Part shown: positions 24,804 through 32,987 of the stretch, in pieces
Layout of the letters: each line of letters begins with the position of its first letter
How positions within the stretch are numbered: position 1 is the stretch's first letter
Assembly: GCA_002404755.1 (NCBI GenBank)
Contig: DHKI01000013.1
Span: 42,221-78,854 of the forward strand
DNA length: 36,634 bases
Origin: Clostridiales bacterium UBA4698
Lineage (GTDB): Bacteria > Bacillota > Clostridia > TANB77 > UBA1234
Direction of reading: 5' to 3'
The notes under the pieces: model-generated
Databases searched by the model: none
What the model was told of the DNA's origin: nothing
What the model saw: the letters and a program-made list of their open reading frames with translations, nothing else
Position numbers and translations under genes: made by a program

Positions 24804-24832
24804 TTGTTATTTCGCGTTATTTAGTGTAGAAT
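24804..24832 (+). promoter_or_regulatory. putative sigma-A promoter of the topoisomerase III gene
   Basis: -35 TTGTTA (24804-24809), 17 bases, then -10 TAGAAT (24827-24832) with TG directly upstream (extended -10). Confidence 0.55.
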
Positions 24833-24859
24833 AAAGTTACTAATTTTAGGAGGAGTAAA

Positions 24860-26794
24860 ATGGCAAAAAAACTACTAATAACAGAAAAGCCAAGCGTAGC
24901 AATGGAATTTGCAAAGGCTCTTAAAATAAATACTACTAGAAAAAATGGTTATATGGAATCGGAAAACTACATAATAACATGGTGCGTGGGTCACTTAGTA
25001 ACAATGAGTTATCCAGAGGTATATGATGAAAAATATAAAATGTGGAGATTTGATACATTACCGTTTATTCCGACAGAATGGAAGTACGAAGTAATTGCTT
25101 CTGTTCAAAATCAGTTCGATATAGTAAAAAGTCTTTTACTAAAAGATGATGTTGATACAATTTATGTGTGCACTGACTCTGGAAGAGAGGGAGAATACAT
25201 ATATAGATTGGTTGACCAAATGGTAGGCGTAAAAGGAAAAGCAAAGAAAAGAGTTTGGATAGATTCTCAAACAGAAGAAGAAATCTTAAGAGGTATAAAC
25301 GAAGCGAAAGATTTAAGTGAATATGATTCTTTATCAGATAGTGCATACCTAAGAGCAAAAGAAGATTATTTAATAGGAATAAATTTTTCAAGAATTTTAA
25401 CACTTGCATATGGAAAACAAGTTGCAAAACTAAATAATGAAGAGAGAGTATCTATTTCAGTTGGTAGAGTGATGACATGCGTATTAGGAATGATAGTAGA
25501 TAGAGAAAATGAAATTAGAAATTTTGTTAAATCAAAATTTTATAAAATACAGCCAAAGTTTAAAGAAGGGTTAACAGCAGAGTGGAAATATAGTGAAGAT
25601 ACAAAAATGCCAATAGTAAAATTAGCAGTCGAAACTAACAATTTATATAATGATAATGGTTTTAAAAACGAGGCAGATGCAATAAGTTTTGTGGAAGCAC
25701 TAAAAAATTCGAATGCGAAACCAGTGGTTTTAGAAGCATCAAAGAAAAATCAAAAAGAGAATGCACCACTTTTATATAACTTGGCAGAAATACAAAACGA
25801 ATGTAGCAAGAAATTCAAAATATCGCCAGATAAAACACTAGAAATAATACAAGAATTATATGAGAAGAAGCTTGTAACATATCCCAGAACAGATGCAAGG
25901 GTAATTTCAACAGCTGTTGCAAAAGAAATAAACAAAAATTTAAATGGGCTTGCAAGATTTAGCAAAGATGAGGAAGTATCATCAATAGTTAAGAAGATGA
26001 TAGAAAACAAATATAGTACAGATATAGTAAAGAGCAAATATGTAAATGACTCTAAAATAACAGATCACTATGCACTAATCCCGACAGGACAAGGTTTTGA
26101 AAACTATGATAAATTAGGTAATTTGCAAAAAGATGTTTATAGGCTTATTGCCAAAAGATTTTTAAGCATATTTTTTCCTGCAGCTGAATATACAAAGTTA
26201 TCAGTAATAGTAGATATAAATGGTGAAAAATTTTATGCTAATGCAAAAGTATGTACAAAACTTGGATACCTTGAAGCTTTAAAGGGAGAGCAAACAGATG
26301 AAGATGGAGAACAAGTACAAGATACATCAAATGCTGATATACTAAAATCAATAAAAAAAGGACAGGAATTAACACTAGAAGACATCGGAATAAAAGAAGG
26401 AGAAACGGCGCCTCCAACGAGATATTCATCAGGCTCAATAATACTTGCAATGGAAAATGCGGGCAAACTAATAGAAGATGAAAAATTAAGAGAACAAATA
26501 AAAGGCACTGGAATAGGCACAAGTGCAACAAGAGCAGAAATAATAAAGAAATTAAATAGAATAGGATACATAGACATAAATGCTAAAACTCAAATACTAA
26601 CACCAAGTAGCAAAGGCGAACTTATATATAAAGTAGTAAGATGGGCAGTTCCAGATATGCTTAATCCAGAGCTTACAGCAAGCTGGGAAAAAGGGTTAGA
26701 AATGGTAGCTAATAGAGAAATCGTTTCTGAAATTTTCATGGAAAAATTAGAAAAATATGTGCGAAGCAAAATAGATAGAGTTAAAAGAGGATAA
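24860..26794 (+). CDS. topB: DNA topoisomerase III (type IA)
   Basis: This 644-residue type IA topoisomerase decatenates and acts on recombination intermediates. The Toprim region has LLITEKPSVAMEFAKAL and CTDSGREGEYIYRLV. The catalytic Tyr341 is in KLVTYPRTDARVIS, followed by TDHYALIPTG, and the domain IV motif is GIGTSATRAEIIKKL. Unlike topA it has no C-terminal zinc ribbons. It ends at KYVRSKIDRVKRG. The ATG follows TAGGAGGAG. In Firmicutes topB-like genes often come in extra copies on mobile elements. This one looks chromosomal, with native AGA-rich codon use. Confidence 0.93.
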   Translation: MAKKLLITEKPSVAMEFAKALKINTTRKNGYMESENYIITWCVGHLVTMSYPEVYDEKYKMWRFDTLPFIPTEWKYEVIASVQNQFDIVKSLLLKDDVDTIYVCTDSGREGEYIYRLVDQMVGVKGKAKKRVWIDSQTEEEILRGINEAKDLSEYDSLSDSAYLRAKEDYLIGINFSRILTLAYGKQVAKLNNEERVSISVGRVMTCVLGMIVDRENEIRNFVKSKFYKIQPKFKEGLTAEWKYSEDTKMPIVKLAVETNNLYNDNGFKNEADAISFVEALKNSNAKPVVLEASKKNQKENAPLLYNLAEIQNECSKKFKISPDKTLEIIQELYEKKLVTYPRTDARVISTAVAKEINKNLNGLARFSKDEEVSSIVKKMIENKYSTDIVKSKYVNDSKITDHYALIPTGQGFENYDKLGNLQKDVYRLIAKRFLSIFFPAAEYTKLSVIVDINGEKFYANAKVCTKLGYLEALKGEQTDEDGEQVQDTSNADILKSIKKGQELTLEDIGIKEGETAPPTRYSSGSIILAMENAGKLIEDEKLREQIKGTGIGTSATRAEIIKKLNRIGYIDINAKTQILTPSSKGELIYKVVRWAVPDMLNPELTASWEKGLEMVANREIVSEIFMEKLEKYVRSKIDRVKRG

Positions 26795-26800
26795 ACAAAA

Positions 26801-26842
26801 TAGGACGGAATGAGAAAGATGTACTTTTCTTGTTCCGTCCTA
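26801..26842. terminator. 10-bp hairpin after topB
   Basis: TAGGACGGAA (26801-26810) pairs with TTCCGTCCTA (26833-26842); an inner AGAAA/TTTCT can add five pairs. On the plus strand the following bases are AAAAC, so the T-run lies on the minus-strand side. It may act as a weak terminator or an RNA 3' protecting structure. Confidence 0.5.
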
Positions 26843-26893
26843 AAAACTTAGTAACATAAATTAAAATACAGGCATACATTATATTAGGCAAGA

Positions 26894-26934
26894 AAAGTGC
26901 ACTTTATGTTTTTGGCCTCGTGAGAATTCTCACG
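26894..26934 (+). promoter_or_regulatory. two perfect palindromes in the murA leader
   Basis: AAAGTGCACTTT (26894-26905) and CGTGAGAATTCTCACG (26919-26934) are both fully self-complementary. The second lies 9 bases before the GTGAGGTG ribosome binding site (from 26944), and its CTCAC arm can pair with GTGAG of that site instead. Confidence 0.5.
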
Positions 26935-26957
26935 CAAAAAATTGTGAGGTGAATAAA

Positions 26958-28206
26958 ATGAATAATTACATAATTGAAGGAGGCCACGTATTATCTGGTG
27001 AGATTAGTGTTTCTGGTTCTAAAAATGCAGCACTTCCAATAATAGCGGCCAGTATATTAAATGGTGGAAAAGTAGAAATAAATAATTGTCCGCAAATACA
27101 CGATGTAAAAATAATGTTTAGTATTTTAAAAAAACTAGGTTGCAATATAGATATAAATAATAGTAAAATAATAATCGACACTTCAAACATTGACAGTGTA
27201 GAGATTCCAGAAGATTTGATGCATGAAATGCGTTCATCTGTTATAATTGCGGGTGCATTGATTCGGAAGATTTAACAAGTGTGAATTTACATATCCAGGT
27301 GGTTGTGAAATTGGTGCGAGACCAATAAACATGCATTTAGACGCATTTAGACAATTAGGCGTAGAAATAAAAGAAGAGAACGGATTTATAAATTGCGAAT
27401 CAACAAATTTAAATGGTACAGAAATTGTTTTAGATTTTCCGTCTGTTGGAGCAACAGAAAATATAATGCTTGCAAGTTCGCTTGCGAATGGCACAACATA
27501 CATTAGAAATGTTGCGAGAGAGCCAGAAATAAGAAGCTTACAAGACTTTCTAAATAGTATGGGAGCACAAATTTCCGGAGCAGGAAGTAACACAATAGTA
27601 ATAAAAGGTGTTAAGTCACTACATGATACATCATATAAAGTTATACCAGATAGAATAGAAGCAGGAACATATTTATGTATGGTAGCTGGTTGCAAAGGCG
27701 AAATAAAATTGAACAATGTAAATCCAGAGCATATAAACTCAGTTATTCATAAATTGAAACAAGCGAATTGTAAAGTTGGTATATCAAAAGATTCAGTTTA
27801 CCTAAAGATGAATAAAGAGCTATCACCTACAAACATAAAGACTATGCCATATCCAGGTTTTCCAACAGATATGCAATCGCAATTTGTCACACTGCTAACT
27901 GTCGCAAGAGGAACTTCAATAGTTGTAGAAAATATTTTTGAAAACAGATTCAAATACGTAAATGAGTTAATAAGAATGGGGGCAAAAATAACGCTTGAAG
28001 GAAAAACTGCGATAATCCAAGGAGTAGATAAATTAAAATCCGCAAATGTTGAAGCAAAAGATTTAAGAGGTGGAGCTGCACTTGTTTCAGCTGCTTTAAT
28101 GGCAGATGGCATATCTACAGTTTCTGGAATTATGTATATTAAAAGAGGTTATGAAAATTTAGTTGAAAAACTTACGATATTAGGTGCAAAAATAAGAGAA
28201 GAGTGA
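26958..28206 (+). pseudogene. murA: UDP-GlcNAc 1-carboxyvinyltransferase MurA, interrupted by a +1 frameshift
   Basis: The first committed step of peptidoglycan synthesis: MurA adds enolpyruvate from PEP to UDP-GlcNAc. The N-terminal part (26958-27275) has VSGSKNAALP (Lys22/Asn23 type) and runs in frame to MRSSVIIAGALI, then hits TAA. The rest resumes in the next frame at 27265 with GRFNKCEFTYPGGCEIGARP, holding the catalytic Cys (about residue 116). One extra base, most simply the C at 27264, explains the break. Removing it gives exactly 415 residues, the normal length. All later motifs are intact (MLASSLANGTT, PDRIEAGTYL, FPTDMQSQFV, DLRGGAALV). It could be a sequencing or assembly error, a recent mutation tolerated through a second murA, or recoding. 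The start at 26958 is supported by GTGAGGTG; an in-frame GTG at 26949 overlaps it. Confidence 0.85.
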
Positions 28207-28249
28207 TAAAATACACTAGTGGATTAGATAAAAATGAAAGGTGATAGTT

Positions 28250-29167
28250 ATGGCGAAAAGGATACAGGATTTTAGAAGTTTTAACTCGTCAAATAAGGAT
28301 ACGACTTCTACTAATAATGTAGTAGAAGTCGTACAAAAACCTAAAGTGAATATTAAGAATGATAAAACTAGAAAGAAGTATACAAATACTAAGAGTGAAA
28401 AAAGACAAGAAAAAAATAGTGATGAAAAAAAAAGCATTAACAAAGCTGTTATTGCATTCTTTACTATTTTGGTTATCAGTGGTGTAGGAATAGGTTGTCT
28501 TTTTTCACCGACGTTTAACCTGCGAGGAATAGTAGTAGCAGATGGAAAAAACGTTACGCGTGTTGAAATATTAAATTCATTTAGTGTTGAGACTGGTATA
28601 AATGTGTTTAAAATAAATTATAAAGAAATAAAAAATTCTGTAGAGAAGTTACCATACATAAAAAGTGCTGAAGCAAAAATTCTTTTTCCAGATGAAATAA
28701 AAATCGATTATGTTGAAAGAGAACCTTTTGCTTTGGTAAAATATTTAGAATCATACATGGTAATGGACAAGTATGGGTATATACTCGAGATTACTAGACA
28801 AAACAAGTATCCAGATTTGCCAATAATATATAATATAGAGTTTGATACATATGAAATTGGAAAGCAATTTGAAGATACAGCAAAAACAAAATATGATAAT
28901 GTTGTTTATTTATTGGAGACTGCATTTAAAAATAATTTTTCATATACTATATCTGAGATAAATTATGAGAGCATAGGAAATGTGAAATTTTGGATAAAAG
29001 AATCAGATATAGAAGTTATATACGGCGATATCGATAGAAACTTTATTGGAGACAAACTTAATTATATAGAAGAAGTATTAAACAATACAAAAGGAAAAAA
29101 GGGAAAGATAGACCTAAGTAATTCTGGCTATCTTGAAGGAAAGACAGTTTTTACAGAAAGATTTTAA
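28250..29167 (+). CDS. ftsQ: division protein DivIB/FtsQ
   Basis: This 305-residue bitopic protein has the FtsQ layout. A Lys/Ser/Asn-rich cytosolic tail (about 1-64) is followed by one membrane segment (AVIAFFTILVISGVGIGCLF), then an extracellular POTRA domain starting FNLRGIVVADGKNVTRVEIL, and a beta domain with EREPFALVKYLESYMVMDKYGYILE and the C-terminal GKIDLSNSGYLEGKT. It stabilises the septal FtsL/DivIC complex. The ATG at 28250 follows AAAGGTGA by 6 bases; a GTG at 28241 lies inside the ribosome binding site. A 14-bp perfect RNA hairpin lies in codons for the cytosolic tail (28300-28333). It sits in the murA-ftsQ-DUF881-sbp-ftsA-ftsZ order common in Firmicutes. Confidence 0.92.
   Translation: MAKRIQDFRSFNSSNKDTTSTNNVVEVVQKPKVNIKNDKTRKKYTNTKSEKRQEKNSDEKKSINKAVIAFFTILVISGVGIGCLFSPTFNLRGIVVADGKNVTRVEILNSFSVETGINVFKINYKEIKNSVEKLPYIKSAEAKILFPDEIKIDYVEREPFALVKYLESYMVMDKYGYILEITRQNKYPDLPIIYNIEFDTYEIGKQFEDTAKTKYDNVVYLLETAFKNNFSYTISEINYESIGNVKFWIKESDIEVIYGDIDRNFIGDKLNYIEEVLNNTKGKKGKIDLSNSGYLEGKTVFTERF
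28300..28333 (+). repeat. perfect 14-bp inverted repeat inside ftsQ
   Basis: TACGACTTCTACTA (28300-28313) and its exact complement TAGTAGAAGTCGTA (28320-28333) are split by a 6-base loop, about 50 bases into the ftsQ coding sequence. It is the strongest intragenic hairpin I noticed. No T-run follows on either strand, so it does not read as a terminator. Confidence 0.85.
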
Positions 29168-29178
29168 GGAGTGATAAT

Positions 29179-29919
29179 ATGAAGTTCGATGCAAAAAATA
29201 TTGTTATGTTTGTAATCTGCTTCTTACTTTCATTTATTGTAACTGTTCAAGTGCGTACAGTAAATGTAAATAATGCAGATATACTTAGACTAAAAAAAGA
29301 AAATGAATTAAGAGATGAAATAAATCAATGGAAAGATGCATATAACAATTTGGCATCTAAAAACTCAGAATTAAATAAAAAAATTGATCAATATAGAGAA
29401 GCTGCTGTGGGTGACACTGATAATGGGGAATTATTAAAAAGAGAATTAGATGAGGCTAATATTATAGCAGGTCTTACGGCAGTGAAAGGTAAAGGAATAA
29501 AAATAAATATCGATGTTGAAAAAGTGCTAGAAGAAATTGCATTGAACGCAGGAAAATATGACAGCAATGTTTCACTAATTCAAGATTATGATATAATGGC
29601 GATTATTAATGAACTTGTAATGTATGGAGCTGAGGCAATCAGTGTTAATGGACAAAGAATAACAAACTTAACATCAATAAAAAGTGTGGGACCAGTAATA
29701 AGAATAAATGGTGTAAATACATCAGCACCATTTATAATCGAAGCTATAGGAGATCCTGACACATTAGAAACAAGTATCGTACTTAAAGATGGAAAAGTTG
29801 ATGAACTTAGAAATTTGAAAATCGATATAACAGTTACAAAAGAAGACTTAGAACTTCGTGGTTATGAAGGAAGTACAGCTCTTAGATATGCAACTCCACT
29901 TATAAAAGGAGGTAAGTAG
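29179..29919 (+). CDS. DUF881-family protein (YlxW/YlxX-like)
   Basis: This 246-residue protein has one N-terminal membrane segment (about 7-27, VMFVICFLLSFIVTVQV), a coiled coil rich in Glu/Lys/Asn (about 33-72) and a DUF881 domain (about 90-240). Signatures: ANIIAGLTAVKGKGIKINID, INELVMYGAEAISVNGQRI, PVIRINGVNTSAPFIIEAIGDPDTLE. The family sits beside ftsQ and sbp in most Firmicutes and actinobacteria and is thought to take part in division or envelope assembly, but no biochemical role is proven. AAGGAG precedes the ATG; the gene lies 11 bases after ftsQ and 3 before sbp. Confidence 0.9.
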   Translation: MKFDAKNIVMFVICFLLSFIVTVQVRTVNVNNADILRLKKENELRDEINQWKDAYNNLASKNSELNKKIDQYREAAVGDTDNGELLKRELDEANIIAGLTAVKGKGIKINIDVEKVLEEIALNAGKYDSNVSLIQDYDIMAIINELVMYGAEAISVNGQRITNLTSIKSVGPVIRINGVNTSAPFIIEAIGDPDTLETSIVLKDGKVDELRNLKIDITVTKEDLELRGYEGSTALRYATPLIKGGK

Positions 29920-29922
29920 AAT

Positions 29923-30291
29923 ATGAAATCAAGTATAATTTCTATAGTTTGTATTGTAGCAGGAGTGAGCTTAGGAGCATTAGCTCCGACTGTTCCGTTT
30001 GCATATTCAAGTTACCTTGCAATCGCAATAATGGCTGCGTTTGATAGTATAATTGGAGCTTGGGTAGCAGAGACAAAACATACATTTGATTTAGCAATTT
30101 TTGTTTCTGGATTTTTTATAAATGCACTAATAGCAATTTTGTTTACGGTTATAGGTGAAAGCTTAAATGTGGATATTTATCTTGCTGCAATTTTTGTGTT
30201 TGTGTTTAGAATATTTAATAATCTTTCACAAATAAGAAGATTTGTATTAGGAGAAATTGCGAAGAAAAAAGCGAGTGCAAATAAGAAATAA
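29923..30291 (+). CDS. sbp: small basic membrane protein (DUF1290, Sbp)
   Basis: This 122-residue protein has three hydrophobic segments: a signal-like first one (about 5-22), a second around LAIAIMAAFDSIIGAW, and a third around FFINALIAILFTVIG, with a further one near VDIYLAAIFVFVFRIF. It ends in a basic tail (LGEIAKKKASANKK). The motif AAFDSIIGAWVA(E) and the RIFNNLSQIRRFVL segment mark the Sbp family, always found between DUF881 and ftsA. Function unknown, presumed linked to the divisome. An AGGAGG in the end of the previous gene serves as its ribosome binding site. Confidence 0.92.
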   Translation: MKSSIISIVCIVAGVSLGALAPTVPFAYSSYLAIAIMAAFDSIIGAWVAETKHTFDLAIFVSGFFINALIAILFTVIGESLNVDIYLAAIFVFVFRIFNNLSQIRRFVLGEIAKKKASANKK

Positions 30292-30321
30292 AATTGACAG
30301 AAATATATTATGCAAACAGAG

Positions 30322-30405
30322 TGTAAAAATATGTTACATACATGTAATAAAGTTGTAATATTTTTGTAATATAATATTGACTTTTTAAATGTAATATAAT
30401 ATTCT
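30322..30405 (+). promoter_or_regulatory. ftsA promoter region with TGTAATA repeats and dyads
   Basis: Four copies of TGTAATA lie at 30343, 30354, 30365 and 30390 (spacing 11, 11 and 25). Two dyads precede or overlap them: TGTAA-N7-TTACA (30322-30338) and TTACAT-AC-ATGTAA (30334-30347). A -35 TTGACT (30377-30382) with -10 TATTCT (30400-30405) at 17 bases would start ftsA transcription; two TATAAT copies (30370, 30395) have no well-placed -35. The dense repeats suggest a protein-binding region controlling ftsAZ. Confidence 0.5.
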
Positions 30406-30438
30406 TTAAATACGGAAATTGATTAGGGAGGTGTAGAG

Positions 30439-31686
30439 TTGGCCATCGGGGATATTATCGTAGGAATTGACATAGGCACCTCAAAAGTGTGCTGTTGTTT
30501 GGGCCAAATCAATAAGTTTAATCAAGTTGAAATTTTAAATTCATCAAGTGTAACATGTGAAGGAGTAAAAAAAGGAAAAATCGTAAGTACGGATGCAGTC
30601 GCTAGGGCCATACGATTTGCAGTAAGCGATATAGAAGCAACACAAGACTTTATAATAAAATCTGCCTATGTAAATATAATTGGAAAATATGTATCAATTT
30701 TTAAAACAAAATATGGAGTAAAGTTAGAAGATAAATACGCTGGTGTTAGTCAAAAAAATATCGATTCATTAATTAGAAATGTTGGTGAAATAGAAATTCC
30801 TGATGGACAGCAAATCATCGATATAGTACCAACGAGATTTATTACGGATTCTAGAATTACAGACGACCCAATTGGTATTTTCACAGACTCATTAGAAGCT
30901 GAGTTTGATGTAATAATTGCAGATAAAATGGCTGTTAAAAATATAGGAATGGCTATGCAAAAAGCAGGACTTCTAATTGATGGGATTGTTATTAATGGTT
31001 ATGCAATGAAAGAAATTGTTCTTTCAGAAGAAGAAAAGAAACAAGGAGTATTGCTATTAGACATAAGCTCTGGTAGTGTAGATATTTCAGTATTCAAAGA
31101 AAACGGAGTATTGTATACAGATACTATACCGGTTGGTGGAGAAACAATAACAAATGATATTTCAATAGGGCTTGAAATATCATATCAAGAGGCAGATAAG
31201 TTAAAGAAACAGTATGGTCTTGCAAGGGTATCATACATAGACAACGATTACAGCATAACGTTATCTACATACAATGGCGAAAAAGGTTCTAGAACAGTTA
31301 AGTGTTCAGAGCTAGTTGAAATAATCGAAGCGAGAGTAGAAGAAATTTTCTCATTGATAAAAGAACGAATTGATGAAAACGGATTAAAAAATTCAATTTT
31401 TTCTTGCGTAATAGCAGGACAAGGTATAAATTCAATAAATAAAAGTGAAAAGGTTGCAGAGGATATATTAAAAATGCCAGTGAGATTTGGAAATTCTAAG
31501 ACGGCAAATTTGATAAAACCAGAATGCTCTGGAGCTTACGGAATAGTTAAATATGTCTCAAATATAAAGTATTCAAAAAATATAGGTAGTAAGATACAAG
31601 AAGATGTTGAGCCAAGTTTTATAGAAAATGTAGTTCAATCTTTTAAAAGCTTAATAGGTAGAAAACCGAATAAACTAAGAAAGTAG
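30439..31686 (+). CDS. ftsA: cell division protein FtsA
   Basis: This 415-residue actin-fold protein tethers FtsZ to the membrane. The TTG start lies 6 bases after GGGAGGTG. The ATP motif DIGTSKVCC opens the protein, the 1C subdomain is around 85-165, and the second nucleotide motif GVLLLDISSGSVDISVF is near 200, with PVGGETITNDIS after it. The C-terminus (about 395-415, VVQSFKSLIGRKPNKLRK) is the expected amphipathic membrane-targeting helix. It lies 13 bases ahead of ftsZ, so the two are cotranscribed. Confidence 0.95.
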   Translation: MAIGDIIVGIDIGTSKVCCCLGQINKFNQVEILNSSSVTCEGVKKGKIVSTDAVARAIRFAVSDIEATQDFIIKSAYVNIIGKYVSIFKTKYGVKLEDKYAGVSQKNIDSLIRNVGEIEIPDGQQIIDIVPTRFITDSRITDDPIGIFTDSLEAEFDVIIADKMAVKNIGMAMQKAGLLIDGIVINGYAMKEIVLSEEEKKQGVLLLDISSGSVDISVFKENGVLYTDTIPVGGETITNDISIGLEISYQEADKLKKQYGLARVSYIDNDYSITLSTYNGEKGSRTVKCSELVEIIEARVEEIFSLIKERIDENGLKNSIFSCVIAGQGINSINKSEKVAEDILKMPVRFGNSKTANLIKPECSGAYGIVKYVSNIKYSKNIGSKIQEDVEPSFIENVVQSFKSLIGRKPNKLRK

Positions 31687-31699
31687 GGGGTATTTTAAA

Positions 31700-32824
31700 G
31701 TGTACGATCAAGATGTAAGTAATTATGATGGAATGGCCAAAATAAAAGTAATTGGTGTTGGTGGAGCAGGTAATAATGCCATAAACAGAATGGTTGATGC
31801 AAAAGTTACTGGAGTTGAATTTATCGCAGCTAACACAGATAGACAAGCATTAGTATTATCTAAAGCTCCAACTAAAATTCAAATAGGAGAAAAATTAACA
31901 AAATGCCTAGGTGCTGGAGGAGATCCATTAGTTGGTGAAAAAGCAGCTGAAGAAACAAGAGAAGAAATCGCTAATGCACTAAAAGGCGCTGATATGGTAT
32001 TCGTAACAGCAGGTATGGGTGGCGGGACTGGAACAGGTGCTGCACCAATAGTTGCACAAATAGCAAAAGAATTAGGAATTCTTACAGTTGCTGTTGTTAC
32101 TAAACCATTTTCATTCGAAGCAAAAAAGAGAATGCAAAATGCTGAAAGAGGAATAGCAAGCTTAAAAGAAAAAGTTGATACATTGGTTGTAATTCCAAAT
32201 GATAGACTAATGCAAGTAGTAGAAAGAAAGACTACATTTACAGAAGCATTCATTTTATCAGATGAAGTTTTACGTCAAGGTGTACAAGGTATATCAGATT
32301 TGATTGCAATCCCAGGATTAATAAATCTAGATTTTGCGGATGTAAAAACAATAATGTATGATACTGGTATGGCTCACATGGGTATTGGTAGGGCATCAGG
32401 TGAAAACAGAGCAGAGGAAGCGGCAAAAGCCGCTATAAACAGCCCATTGCTAGAATCATCTATCGATGGTGCAAGAGGAGTATTATTAAATATTACAGCT
32501 GGACCAGATTTGGGAATATTCGAAGTAAATACAGCAGCAGAACTTGTTCAAAAGAGCATAGACCCAGATGCAAACATAATCTTTGGTGCAGTTATCGATG
32601 AGAAAATGGGAGATGAAATGTCTGTTACAGTTATTGCAACAGGATTCGATAAAGATAGAATTCCACTATCTCAAGTATCAGTTGACAGATTATTAGATAA
32701 AACTGCATTTGAAAAAAATGTTTCAACTCCAGAAATTAGGACATCAAATTCAAACGATTTAGACGTTCCTACATTTCTTAGAAAAAATAAAAAGATAATA
32801 GATAGTAATTTCAATATAAACTAA
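31700..32824 (+). CDS. ftsZ: cell division protein FtsZ
   Basis: This 374-residue tubulin homologue forms the Z ring. The GTG start lies 9 bases after a GGGGG ribosome binding site. Signatures: VIGVGGAGNNAINRM, the tubulin signature GMGGGTGTGAAP (near 104-115), the T7 catalytic loop NLDFADVKTIM, and a C-terminal conserved peptide DVPTFLRKNK that binds FtsA. The linker before this peptide is short. A strong terminator follows, separating it from the sporulation genes. Confidence 0.98.
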   Translation: MYDQDVSNYDGMAKIKVIGVGGAGNNAINRMVDAKVTGVEFIAANTDRQALVLSKAPTKIQIGEKLTKCLGAGGDPLVGEKAAEETREEIANALKGADMVFVTAGMGGGTGTGAAPIVAQIAKELGILTVAVVTKPFSFEAKKRMQNAERGIASLKEKVDTLVVIPNDRLMQVVERKTTFTEAFILSDEVLRQGVQGISDLIAIPGLINLDFADVKTIMYDTGMAHMGIGRASGENRAEEAAKAAINSPLLESSIDGARGVLLNITAGPDLGIFEVNTAAELVQKSIDPDANIIFGAVIDEKMGDEMSVTVIATGFDKDRIPLSQVSVDRLLDKTAFEKNVSTPEIRTSNSNDLDVPTFLRKNKKIIDSNFNIN

Positions 32825-32856
32825 CAAATAATAATATAGAGGTTTATTAAATTAGT

Positions 32857-32894
32857 AAAAACCATTTGAACTTTGATGTTTAAATGGTTTTTTT
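32857..32894 (+). terminator. Rho-independent terminator of ftsA-ftsZ
   Basis: AAAAACCATTT (32857-32867) pairs with AAATGGTTTTT (32882-32892); the loop is 14 bases and a 7-base T-run follows. Confidence 0.9.
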
Positions 32895-32934
32895 GCGTTT
32901 TATTGATGAAATATTCTAGTGCAGATGAACAAGC

Positions 32935-32968
32935 TTAGACAAACTTTTTAACGTAAATGTTGTAGAAT
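32935..32968 (+). promoter_or_regulatory. spoIIG-type promoter with 22-base spacer and Spo0A-like box
   Basis: -10 TAGAAT (32963-32968) is preceded by TG. At 17 bases no -35 is found, but TTAGAC (32935-32940) lies at exactly 22 bases. Overlapping it, on the minus strand, 32935-32943 reads TTTGTCTAA, one mismatch from the Spo0A box TTTGTCGAA. The B. subtilis spoIIG promoter has the same design: sigma-A elements 22 bases apart, rescued by Spo0A~P bound at the -35. Confidence 0.55.
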
Positions 32969-32987
32969 TTAGCTAAAGGTGAGTGAG

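Noticed and set aside
26233..26577. Long open frame antisense to topB
   Set aside because: It lies wholly inside a confident gene on the other strand, has no ribosome binding site and encodes Ser/Phe/Leu-rich shadow sequence, as do the other long antisense frames here.
27255..27280. Programmed +1 frameshift in murA
   Set aside because: No known recoding signal (such as the prfB-type CUU-UGA with upstream Shine-Dalgarno) is visible; error or mutation is simpler. Kept only as an alternative.
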